A program made the translations under genes and the position numbers. Shown in pieces: positions 1-6,152 of a stretch of 15,500 nt of DNA. Numbering within the stretch: the stretch's first letter is position 1; every line of letters begins with the position of its first letter. The DNA comes from Syntrophaceae bacterium UBA5744 (GTDB lineage Bacteria; Desulfobacterota; Syntrophia; Syntrophales; UBA2192), in assembly GCA_002419215.1 (NCBI GenBank), contig DIFQ01000120.1, forward strand, positions 1-15,500. The letters run 5' to 3'. The notes under the pieces were generated by a model, which made no database searches, had not been told where the DNA came from, and saw only the letters and a list, made by a program, of their open reading frames with translations.

Positions 1-1
1 C

Positions 2-517
2 TACATGAACACGGGCATCCAGCGCTCGAGCGCCACCCCCTTCATGGCGGCCACGACGACCTCGCCGGCCGGCGAGGCCATCCCGGGGCAGCGCACGGGA
101 AAGAAAAACATCCCCGAGATCATGGTGGCCCACAAGGTCCCCTACGTGGCGACCGCCTGCCCGAGCTACCCCATCGACCTCATCAACAAGGTAAAGAAGG
201 CCAAGGCGGTGAAGGGCCCCGCTTATATCCACATCTTCTCCATGTGCCCCACGGGCTGGCGCTGCGCCTCGGAGATCACGATCAAGCTGGGACGCCTGGT
301 CGTCGAGACGGGGGTCTTCCCCCTCTACGAGGTGGAGAACGGCAAGTACCGGCTCACGATGGAGGTCCCGGAGAAGCTTCGTCCCGTCGGGGATTATCTG
401 AAGCCCCAGGGGCGGTTCCGCCATTTAAAGCCTTCGGACATCGAAACGATCCAGGAGCGGGTCAACCGCGAGTGGGAAATCCTTATGAACAAGGTCGAGT
501 GCATGCAGCCCTGGTGA
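2..517 (+). CDS. porB: 2-oxoacid (probably pyruvate):ferredoxin oxidoreductase, beta subunit, C-terminal part
   Basis: The gene runs in from upstream and only the last 171 residues are present. The beta subunit of POR/2-oxoacid:ferredoxin oxidoreductase binds thiamine pyrophosphate and, with the other subunits, decarboxylates pyruvate to acetyl-CoA while reducing ferredoxin in the cytoplasm. The visible signs are the opening YMNTGIQRSSATP, the TTTSPAG stretch, the Cys-containing SMCPTGW motif, and the family-typical tail beginning at LGRLVVETGVFPLYEVENG. I see these as strong family hallmarks of PorB-type proteins. The exact 2-oxoacid cannot be settled from this half. It ends with TGA, 52 bp before the next gene on the same strand. 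The two following genes are also electron-transfer proteins, which suggests one operon carrying electrons from the oxidoreductase to NAD(P) or another acceptor (inference). Confidence 0.9.
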   Translation, partial: YMNTGIQRSSATPFMAATTTSPAGEAIPGQRTGKKNIPEIMVAHKVPYVATACPSYPIDLINKVKKAKAVKGPAYIHIFSMCPTGWRCASEITIKLGRLVVETGVFPLYEVENGKYRLTMEVPEKLRPVGDYLKPQGRFRHLKPSDIETIQERVNREWEILMNKVECMQPW

Positions 518-569
518 GGTTCCACGTCACGGGACAAAAACAGAAAACGGAAAGATAGGGTGACAGGGA

Positions 570-2474
570 ATGAGTGCAGTATCCTTCAGCAGCTGGAATG
601 GAAAGATCATCGACAACCGGACCGGTAAGGCGGCGAAGGCCGCCGACGCAAGCGTCCCAAAGATGCTGGGCGACAAGTCCTTTACGGCCCTTTTCGGCTG
701 GAACGGCATGGTCGTCGCGGATGCCGTTGCGAACGTCCCGTCGCTGGCCCTCGCATACCTGAAGGAGGCGAGGAAGCTGTCCTGCGGCGAGTGCTCCGTC
801 TGCAGCATCGGCATCGACCGGTTGACAGGGCTCCTCGAGGGGCTGATCGCCGGCAAGGGCAAGAAGCAGGACATCGCCGAGATCGAGCGGATCGCCAAGG
901 GTGTCATGGAGCTCTCCAAGTGCAACTTCGGCCGTGCCTCGGCCGTCACCCCCGTGTTCGACGCCATCCGATACTACAAGGAAGAATTCCTGGCCCTGAC
1001 TGCGGGGAAGAAAGGCTCCACGAGGCCCTACAAGGTGGCTGTCACGGCCCCTTGCCTGGAGGCCTGCCCGGCAAAGCTCGACATCCCCGGGTACATCGAA
1101 CTGATCCGCAACAACAAGTTCGGCGAATCCCTCAACCTGATCCGCAAGCGCTGCATCCTGCCCGGTGTCATCGGCCGCTCCTGCACGCACCCCTGCGAGG
1201 AGGCCTGCGTGCGCAACGGCATCGACAAGACCCTGGCCATCCGGCTTCTCAAGCGGGCGGCGGCGGATAACGACCTGGCCGCAGGGGCCAGCGCCCTGAA
1301 GAAGCCCGCGGCCGAGAGGCCCGAGAAGGTGGCCATCGTCGGCGCGGGGCCCGCAGGGCTTGCCGCAGCCTACCACCTCAGGAGGATGGGCTACCAGGTC
1401 ACGATCTTCGAGGCGTTCCCGAAGGGGGGCGGCATGGCCGCCGTGGGTATCCCCGACTACCGCCTGCCCAAAAACATTCTCGAACACGAGATCAAGCTCA
1501 TCCGCGAGCTGGGAGCCGATATCCAGTACAACAAGAAGATCACACAGCTCGACATGGATGAGCTCACAGCCCAGGGCTTCAAGGCGATATTCCTGAGCGT
1601 GGGCGCCCACGAGGGGACCAAGATCGGCTGCAAGGGCGAGGATGCCGGCTACGACGGGTTCATCGACGGCGCCGTGTTCCTCCGGGAGCTGGCCCTCGGC
1701 AAGCAAATCGAGCCGAAGGGAAAAGTCGTCATCGTCGGCGGCGGCAACGTGGCCATGGACTGCGCCCGGAGCTGCCTGCGGCTGGGTTACAAGGACGTGG
1801 AGATCCTCTACCGGCGCACCCGTAAGGAAATGCCCGCCCGGAACGAGGAGATCGAGGAGGCGCTCGAGGAAGGGGTCAAGGTCCGTTACCTCGTTGCCCC
1901 CGTGAGCGTGCTCGTTGACGGCAACAAGGTGAAGGGCGTGGAGTGCATCCGGATGAAGCTTGGCGAGCCCGATTCAAGCGGGCGGCGCCGTCCCATCCCG
2001 GTAAAGGGCTCCGAGTTCAAGGTGAAGGCGGATGTGGTCATACCCGCCACGGGCCAGAAGCCGGACCTCGCATTCGTGAAGGACCTGGTCCCGGTGACAG
2101 GCTGGGGCACCATCGAGGTGAACCCCGAGACGCTCCGGACCAACCTGGAAAACGTCTTTGCCGGCGGTGACTGCGTATCCGGCCCCGCGACCCTCATCGA
2201 GGCCCTCGATGCGGGCAACAAGGTGGCCCGCAGCATCGATGCCTACCTCCAGGGCCGCACCTTCGAGCCCGAGGTGAGCTTCAAGGGGATCGATGTCAAG
2301 GCCCAGCGCGCATTGGGTTTCATCGACACCTGCGCCCAGGAGAAAGTAAGCCTGCTCGATCCGAAGGCGCGTGTCAAGAGCTTCAACGAGGTCGAGGCCC
2401 CCTACAGCGACGCCGTGGCCATAAAGGAAGCGAACCGCTGCCTGCGCTGCTACCGGCTGGTGGTTTGGGAATAA
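570..2474 (+). CDS. FAD/NAD(P)-dependent oxidoreductase (GltD/NfnB-like) with N-terminal NuoF-type 4Fe-4S domain
   Basis: This 634-residue cytoplasmic flavoprotein probably passes electrons between NAD(P)H and an iron-sulfur partner. Domains in order: residues ~60-140 resemble the C-terminal 4Fe-4S domain of NuoF (SCGECSVC with C72, C75, C78, then C118). Residues ~155-220 resemble the Cys-rich Fer4 domain of GltD and dihydropyrimidine dehydrogenase (C162, C166, C195, C205, C209, C213). An FAD-binding Rossmann site follows (VAIVGAGPAG, ~254-263), then an NAD(P) site (VVIVGGGNVA, ~387-395) with a downstream RRTRKEMPA that favours NADPH. A second FAD contact is VFAGGDC, and a CLRC pair sits near the end. 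It lacks the FMN/NADH-binding part of NuoF. The start ATG follows a purine-rich AGGGTGACAGGGA. It sits between porB and a HoxU-like protein, so it is likely part of the same electron-transfer complex. It is not glutamate synthase: no large subunit is present here. Confidence 0.88.
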   Translation: MSAVSFSSWNGKIIDNRTGKAAKAADASVPKMLGDKSFTALFGWNGMVVADAVANVPSLALAYLKEARKLSCGECSVCSIGIDRLTGLLEGLIAGKGKKQDIAEIERIAKGVMELSKCNFGRASAVTPVFDAIRYYKEEFLALTAGKKGSTRPYKVAVTAPCLEACPAKLDIPGYIELIRNNKFGESLNLIRKRCILPGVIGRSCTHPCEEACVRNGIDKTLAIRLLKRAAADNDLAAGASALKKPAAERPEKVAIVGAGPAGLAAAYHLRRMGYQVTIFEAFPKGGGMAAVGIPDYRLPKNILEHEIKLIRELGADIQYNKKITQLDMDELTAQGFKAIFLSVGAHEGTKIGCKGEDAGYDGFIDGAVFLRELALGKQIEPKGKVVIVGGGNVAMDCARSCLRLGYKDVEILYRRTRKEMPARNEEIEEALEEGVKVRYLVAPVSVLVDGNKVKGVECIRMKLGEPDSSGRRRPIPVKGSEFKVKADVVIPATGQKPDLAFVKDLVPVTGWGTIEVNPETLRTNLENVFAGGDCVSGPATLIEALDAGNKVARSIDAYLQGRTFEPEVSFKGIDVKAQRALGFIDTCAQEKVSLLDPKARVKSFNEVEAPYSDAVAIKEANRCLRCYRLVVWE

Positions 2475-2554
2475 TCTGGTCCATCTGGTCTATTTGGTCT
2501 GTTTCGTCGAAAGATAAGACTGAAGAGACCGAAGAGACGGAACGACTGAATAGA
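2475..2554. repeat. 9-bp-period imperfect inverted repeat between two genes
   Basis: Immediately after the stop codon come four 9-mers: TCTGGTCCA, TCTGGTCTA, TTTGGTCTG, TTTCGTCGA. After a short spacer come units GACTGAAGA, GACCGAAGA, GACGGAAC, GACTGAATA, which read on the other strand are the same GTCTNTTNG-type unit. The result is a degenerate inverted repeat of a 9-bp unit filling almost the whole 100-bp intergenic gap. Its role is unknown; an RNA stem or a protein-binding array are both possible. Confidence 0.6.
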
Positions 2555-2574
2555 CTTCTACAGAGGGAATTTCG

Positions 2575-3282
2575 ATGCTGAACGTCACGATCGATGGCAA
2601 GAAGTTGGAAGCGAAGGATGGGGCGACGATCCTGCAGGCCTGCCAGGCCGGCCACGTCCCGATCCCGACGTTGTGCTTCCACAAGGACCTCATGCCCTTC
2701 GGGGCCTGCCGCCTCTGCGTCGTGGAGGTGAAGGCCAACGGCAAGTGGCAGATGACGAGTTCCTGCGACACGCTGGTCAAGAACAAGATGGAGATCCGGA
2801 CCAACTCCAGCGCGGTGATCGAAAGCCGCAAGCTCGCGGCGGAGCTTCTCTACTACAAGTACCCCACGACGAAGGCCATCCGCGACATGGCCGCAAGCCT
2901 GGGCGTGGAAGTGGCCGAGGGGGCGGCCGAGGGCAGTGACTGCATCCTCTGCGGCCTCTGCACGAGGACCTGCCACGAGATCGTCGGCGTCGATGCCCTG
3001 AAATTCGTCGACCGGGGCCTGGGCCGCAATGTGGCGGAACCCAAAATCGAGTACATCGCCGATGCCTGCATCGGCTGCGGCTCCTGCGCCTATGTGTGCC
3101 CCACGGGATTTGTGAAGATGGAAGCCTCCGGCGACCGCCGGATGATCTGGGACAAGTCCTTCAAGATGGTGGCCTGCGACAAGTGCGGCCGCTACTTTGC
3201 CCCCGAAGACCAGCTCAAGTGGATCAGCAAGAAGACGGGAGTACCCATGAGCAAGCTTACGGTCTGCACGAGCTGCAAGTAG
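2575..3282 (+). CDS. HoxU/NuoG-like 2Fe-2S and 2x[4Fe-4S] ferredoxin subunit
   Basis: This 235-residue iron-sulfur protein resembles the N-terminal part of NuoG, HoxU and [FeFe]-hydrogenase. Residues 1-70 form a plant-type 2Fe-2S domain (C34, C45, C48, C64; spacing C-x10-C-x2-C-x15-C). Residues 121-180 hold two 4Fe-4S motifs: C123, C126, C129, C133 and C165, C168, C171, C175-P. The His-Cys motif that normally lies between them in NuoG and HoxU (HPxxCxxC) is absent: the stretch around LLYYKYPTTKAIRDM has no His or Cys. The C-terminus adds two CxxC pairs (C201/C204 and C231/C234), probably a zinc ribbon or an extra metal site. The start ATG follows AGAGGG with 7-nt spacing. It most likely serves as an electron wire for the upstream flavoprotein and the 2-oxoacid oxidoreductase. 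The exact complex is not known to me. Confidence 0.87.
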   Translation: MLNVTIDGKKLEAKDGATILQACQAGHVPIPTLCFHKDLMPFGACRLCVVEVKANGKWQMTSSCDTLVKNKMEIRTNSSAVIESRKLAAELLYYKYPTTKAIRDMAASLGVEVAEGAAEGSDCILCGLCTRTCHEIVGVDALKFVDRGLGRNVAEPKIEYIADACIGCGSCAYVCPTGFVKMEASGDRRMIWDKSFKMVACDKCGRYFAPEDQLKWISKKTGVPMSKLTVCTSCK

Positions 3283-3309
3283 GCATTCAGGAATAAAACT
3301 TGCTTGACA

Positions 3310-3340
3310 AAAGACCGCTCTTGACAAGGGGCGGTCTTTC
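3310..3340 (+). terminator. Probable terminator after the iron-sulfur operon
   Basis: A 9-bp perfect stem AAAGACCGC / GCGGTCTTT with a 12-nt loop starts 28 bp after the stop codon. It ends in TTTCC rather than a long T run, so strength is uncertain. The -35 box of the tRNA promoter sits in the loop. Confidence 0.5.
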
Positions 3341-3349
3341 CATTAATAT
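3321..3349 (+). promoter_or_regulatory. Sigma-70-type promoter for tRNA-Asn
   Basis: A perfect -35 TTGACA (3321-3326) is followed after 17 bp by TAATAT (3344-3349; 4 of 6 match to TATAAT). The start would fall near 3356, about 20 nt before the mature tRNA 5' end, as expected for a stable-RNA promoter. Confidence 0.65.
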
Positions 3350-3377
3350 CCGGTTTTCGATTTTCGCACCGACAAAT

Positions 3378-3453
3378 TCCCCGGTAGCTCAGTCGGTAGA
3401 GCAGCTGGCTGTTAACCAGCGGGTCACATGTTCGAGTCATGTCCGGGGAGCCA
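3378..3453 (+). tRNA. tRNA-Asn (anticodon GTT)
   Basis: A complete 76-nt cloverleaf can be folded by eye. The acceptor stem pairs TCCCCGG (3378-3384) with CCGGGGA (3443-3449), with discriminator G and an encoded CCA (3451-3453). The D stem is GCTC/GAGC. The anticodon stem is GCTGG/CCAGC with loop CTGTTAA, giving anticodon GTT at 3411-3413. The T stem is ACATG/CATGT with loop TTCGAGT. It lies directly upstream of the aspS-gatC / gatA / gatB operon, whose products are predicted to make Asp-tRNA-Asn and amidate it. This placement suggests a functional link, although tRNA and operon are separated by terminators. Confidence 0.97.
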
Positions 3454-3498
3454 TAAACAAAGGGCTCGGCCTTGCGCCGGGCCCTTTGTTTATGGCTC
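3448..3498 (+). terminator. Strong intrinsic terminator of tRNA-Asn, overlapping the tRNA 3' end
   Basis: An 18-bp perfect inverted repeat (GAGCCATAAACAAAGGGC at 3448-3465 with its complement at 3481-3498) is extended by five more pairs to a stem of about 23 bp with a 5-nt loop. The GC-rich core is followed by TTTGTTTAT, the likely release site. The outer left arm includes the discriminator and CCA of the tRNA. Confidence 0.8.
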
Positions 3499-3532
3499 AC
3501 CCAGTCTGACGAGAACATCCGTGAGCTTGTCC

Positions 3533-3600
3533 CGAGCCCCTTGGGGGCGAGGGAAGTCATGTCCGGGGATCTATTCTGAACCCGTCGAAGAAGCCGGCAA
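3533..3600. repeat. Intergenic repeat, copy A (resembles tRNA-Asn 3' end)
   Basis: Contains AGTCATGTCCGGGGA (3555-3569), identical to part of the T arm and acceptor of the neighbouring tRNA-Asn, preceded by GCGAGGG. It is followed by GTCGAAGAAGCCG (3583-3595). The same order of motifs, followed by a similar terminator, recurs at 9621-9697. A related sequence lies at 8914-8941. Confidence 0.6.
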
Positions 3601-3602
3601 AT

Positions 3603-3639
3603 AAAAAACGGGACCTCCTTGCAGAGGCCCCGTTTTTTT
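3603..3639 (+). terminator. Rho-independent terminator (bidirectional shape)
   Basis: Stem CGGGACCTC / GAGGCCCCG (one A/C mismatch, 6-nt loop) is flanked by A6 on the left and T7 on the right, so it could work on either strand. It is very similar in sequence to the terminator at 9665-9697, and both follow the same repeat. Confidence 0.8.
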
Positions 3640-3640
3640 A

Positions 3641-3764
3641 CGTCAAGGCACCGGGCCTTGTCTCCCGACAGGCAAGAAAATGACGGCATTGACAAGGTCC
3701 GCGACGGGGAGAACCGACTGTGAGCAGGAACGGCTCCTCCCTGCGCGTGCAGAATGGTCCCGCA
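3641..3764. other. Non-coding stretch between two terminators, no gene seen
   Basis: No credible reading frame was found. Short hairpin-forming pieces exist (for example GCAGG/CCTGC around 3724-3743). Because a terminator follows at 3765, a short transcript is possible but not shown. Confidence 0.4.
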
Positions 3765-3790
3765 GCGTTACAATTCCGTAACGCTTTTTT
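3765..3790 (+). terminator. Intrinsic terminator upstream of aspS
   Basis: Perfect 7-bp stem GCGTTAC / GTAACGC with loop AATTCC, followed immediately by six T residues. It would stop any transcript entering from the tRNA side, or end a short leader RNA. Confidence 0.75.
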
Positions 3791-3791
3791 C

Positions 3792-3819
3792 TTGACTTTT
3801 GAGCTCTGAAACGTAACCA
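3792..3819 (+). promoter_or_regulatory. Possible promoter of the aspS-gatC operon
   Basis: TTGACT (3792-3797) directly follows the terminator. After 16 bp there is TAACCA (3814-3819), a poor -10. The position is sensible for transcribing the operon with a leader of about 215 nt, but the -10 is weak. Confidence 0.35.
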
Positions 3820-3923
3820 TCGGAGGCCGAAAATCAGCGTCGGGCCCGGGCATTTCCCTTTTGGATGAAGGGGGTTTGCCGTTCCGTTGCGGGGGGCATG
3901 GCTCACCGCAAAGCGATCTTGCA

Positions 3924-3970
3924 GGCCCGGTTTTCGAGTCGATGACTCTCGAGCCGGGCTTCTTCATTTT
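3924..3970 (+). promoter_or_regulatory. Leader hairpin with T-rich tail, candidate attenuator of aspS
   Basis: GCCCGG (3925-3930) pairs with CCGGGC (3954-3959). Inside it, GAGTC / GACTC (3936-3940 / 3944-3948) forms a second stem, and TTCTTCATTTT follows. It lies between the likely promoter and the start codon. GGCCCGG also occurs at 3843-3849, so an alternative pairing that frees the terminator arm is conceivable. Confidence 0.4.
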
Positions 3971-4040
3971 ACCGGGTGCCTCGGTTGCGGGAGTCTCCTG
4001 TCGAGGCCCGCCGGAGGATGAAAGGGAAAAGGAAGAAGAG

Positions 4041-6152
4041 ATGGATTTCACGAAACGCTTCTGGTGCGGGTCCCTGCGCCCCGAGGATGCTGGTCGGGAG
4101 GTGCTTCTGGCCGGGTGGGTCGATGCGCTGAGGGATCACGGCGAGGTCCTCTTCGCCCACCTTCGGGACCGGAGCGGCATCGTTCAAATCGTCTTCAGCC
4201 CCGAGCGCAGCTCGGCTGATTTATGCAGGGCGGCCGAGTTGCTGAGAAGCGAGTACTGCCTGGTGGTTCGCGGCCGAGTGGAAAAACGCCGTGCCGGCAC
4301 GGAGAACGCCAATCTCGAAACGGGGGCCGTCGAGGTTTTCGCTGCGGTCATGGAGATTCTGAACGCCTCGGACACGCTGCCGTTTACGGTCTCCGAGAAG
4401 GCCATGGCGGCCGGGGAACGCGAGTCGGAGGCCGTTGCAGAGGAGCTGCGCCTCAAGCACCGGTATCTCGACCTTCGTCGCCCCTCCATGCAGGACAATC
4501 TTATCAAGCGGCACCGCATTTTCAAGTGTGTCCGGGATTACCTGGACGAAAAGGGGTTCATCGAGGTCGAAACGCCGACGCTCACGAAGAGCACTCCCGA
4601 AGGGGCGCGCGACTACCTGGTGCCCAGCCGCATCCACCAGGGCCATTTCTACGCCCTTCCCCAGTCGCCCCAGCTTTTCAAGCAGCTCCTGATGGTCAGC
4701 GGCTTCGAGCGCTATTTCCAGATGGCCCGCTGTTTCCGGGACGAAGACCTGCGTCCCAACCGCCAGCCGGAGTTCACCCAGCTCGACCTCGAGGCCTCCT
4801 TCATCGACGAGGAGTTCATCTATGGCCTCGTGGAGGAGTTGACGGTCCGCATGTTCGCCGTAGGAGGGATTGACCTGACCAGGCCTTTCCCCCGCATGAC
4901 CCATCAAGAGGCGATGGAAACGATGGGCTCCGATCGCCCCGACACCCGGTTCGGGCTCCGGTTCATCGAGGCAACGGATTTGTTCCGGGACACCCGTTAC
5001 GGCATTTTCCGGCAGATACTCGACCGGGGCGGGCGGATCAAGGGAATCAACATCAAGGGCCACTCGGAGAGCCTCAGCAAGAACGTCCTGCAGAACGAAT
5101 ATGCCAAGGAAATCGTCCCCGCCATGGGTGCAAAAGGGATGACCTGGATGCGGGTCGTCGACGGGAAGCTGGAGTCCAACATAGTCCAGTTCTTCAGCCG
5201 GGAGGAGCAGGCGGCCATCCTCGAGCGCTTCGCTGCGGGAAACGGCGACGTGCTGATCATGATTGCCGATGCTTCGCCGGACCTCGTCCACTCCGTTCTG
5301 GGGCAGTTGCGCCTTCATTTGGCAGAGCGTCTCGAAATGATCCCGCCCGGCATCTTCGCGCCCCTCTGGGTGACCGATTTCCCGCTTTTCGAGGCCACGG
5401 AAGAGGGCGTGACCTCCAGCCACCATCCCTTCACGTCGCCCCATCGGGCGGATTTCGATCCCGAAAACAGGGAGGAGCTCCTGGGGCTCAAATCGAGGGC
5501 CTACGACCTCGTTGTCAACGGGGAGGAGCTCGGAGGCGGCAGCATCCGCATCCATGACCGCAACCTGCAGTCAAGGATCTTCCGGTCCCTGGGTCTGTCG
5601 AACGAGGCCGTCGAGGAAAAATTCGGGTTTTTCCTGCGCGCCCTCGATTTCGGGACGCCGCCGCACGGCGGGCTCGCCCTGGGCATGGACCGCGTCGTCT
5701 CCATGGTTCTGGGCGTTTCGTCCATCCGGGAAGTGATTGCTTTCCCCAAGAACCGAAGCGCCCAGTGCCCTCTGACGCAAGCGCCGTCCGACGTGAGCCG
5801 CGAGCAGCTGGGCGAGCTCGGCCTTCTCGACCTGGGGGGCGACAAGGCCCTCCCGGGGACGGTGAAGAAAGAGGACCTCCTCGAATATCTTTCCTGGGTG
5901 TCGCGGATCGGGGTGAACGAGACGGAACGGCCCGCGCTTGAGAAGGCCCTGGCGGAGGCCTCCCTGCTTGCCGCCGCGATCGATAAAATGGAAACCGACG
6001 CAGAGCCGGTTTTTTCGGTTGCGCCGGTGAAAGGCCGCATCCGCGCGGGAGGGGAGCCCGTCGTGTCCCCGTACTCCGAATCGCGGGCCTTGTTTGCCAA
6101 TGCACCGGCCATGAAGGGACGTTACTTCAAAGTGGCCGGCATTCTGGAATGA
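4041..6152 (+). CDS. aspS: Fusion: aspartyl-tRNA synthetase (non-discriminating type) plus GatC
   Basis: This 703-residue protein is about 105 residues longer than usual bacterial AspRS (~590). Residues 1-598 are a complete class II AspRS. They comprise an OB-fold anticodon domain, motif 2 at FRDEDLRPNRQPEFTQ (232-247), a bacterial insertion domain (~315-420), HHPFT (461-465), and motif 3 at GLALGMDR (544-551) followed by the typical ending AFPKNRSAQCPLTQAPSDV. H33 (RDHG) and G86 match the two anticodon-domain residues found in non-discriminating AspRS such as that of Pseudomonas aeruginosa; E. coli has Leu30 at the first. Such enzymes charge both tRNA-Asp and tRNA-Asn with Asp. Residues ~607-703 are GatC-like, ending in NAPAMKGRYFKVAGILE as GatC does. 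I chose ATG 4041 because GGAAGAAG precedes it and the protein then begins at the normal AspRS N-terminus. The stop overlaps the next start (ATGA). Confidence 0.93.
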   Translation: MDFTKRFWCGSLRPEDAGREVLLAGWVDALRDHGEVLFAHLRDRSGIVQIVFSPERSSADLCRAAELLRSEYCLVVRGRVEKRRAGTENANLETGAVEVFAAVMEILNASDTLPFTVSEKAMAAGERESEAVAEELRLKHRYLDLRRPSMQDNLIKRHRIFKCVRDYLDEKGFIEVETPTLTKSTPEGARDYLVPSRIHQGHFYALPQSPQLFKQLLMVSGFERYFQMARCFRDEDLRPNRQPEFTQLDLEASFIDEEFIYGLVEELTVRMFAVGGIDLTRPFPRMTHQEAMETMGSDRPDTRFGLRFIEATDLFRDTRYGIFRQILDRGGRIKGINIKGHSESLSKNVLQNEYAKEIVPAMGAKGMTWMRVVDGKLESNIVQFFSREEQAAILERFAAGNGDVLIMIADASPDLVHSVLGQLRLHLAERLEMIPPGIFAPLWVTDFPLFEATEEGVTSSHHPFTSPHRADFDPENREELLGLKSRAYDLVVNGEELGGGSIRIHDRNLQSRIFRSLGLSNEAVEEKFGFFLRALDFGTPPHGGLALGMDRVVSMVLGVSSIREVIAFPKNRSAQCPLTQAPSDVSREQLGELGLLDLGGDKALPGTVKKEDLLEYLSWVSRIGVNETERPALEKALAEASLLAAAIDKMETDAEPVFSVAPVKGRIRAGGEPVVSPYSESRALFANAPAMKGRYFKVAGILE

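Noticed and set aside
483..1706. Long minus-strand open frame (407 codons) opposite the flavoprotein
   Set aside because: It lies antisense to a gene with clear motifs, has no recognisable domain, and long antisense frames are expected at this GC content.
3751..3790. T-box-like AGAATGGTCCCGC followed by a terminator
   Set aside because: It matches the T-box consensus only partly, does not form the 5' arm of the terminator as a real T-box does, and no specifier stem was found.
3861..4040. 60-codon upstream extension of the aspS frame
   Set aside because: The extension resembles no AspRS N-terminus and covers the leader hairpin; ATG 4041 has a ribosome-binding site and gives the normal start.
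4221..5555. Minus-strand open frame (444 codons) opposite aspS
   Set aside because: It mirrors the third-codon GC bias of aspS and shows no family likeness.
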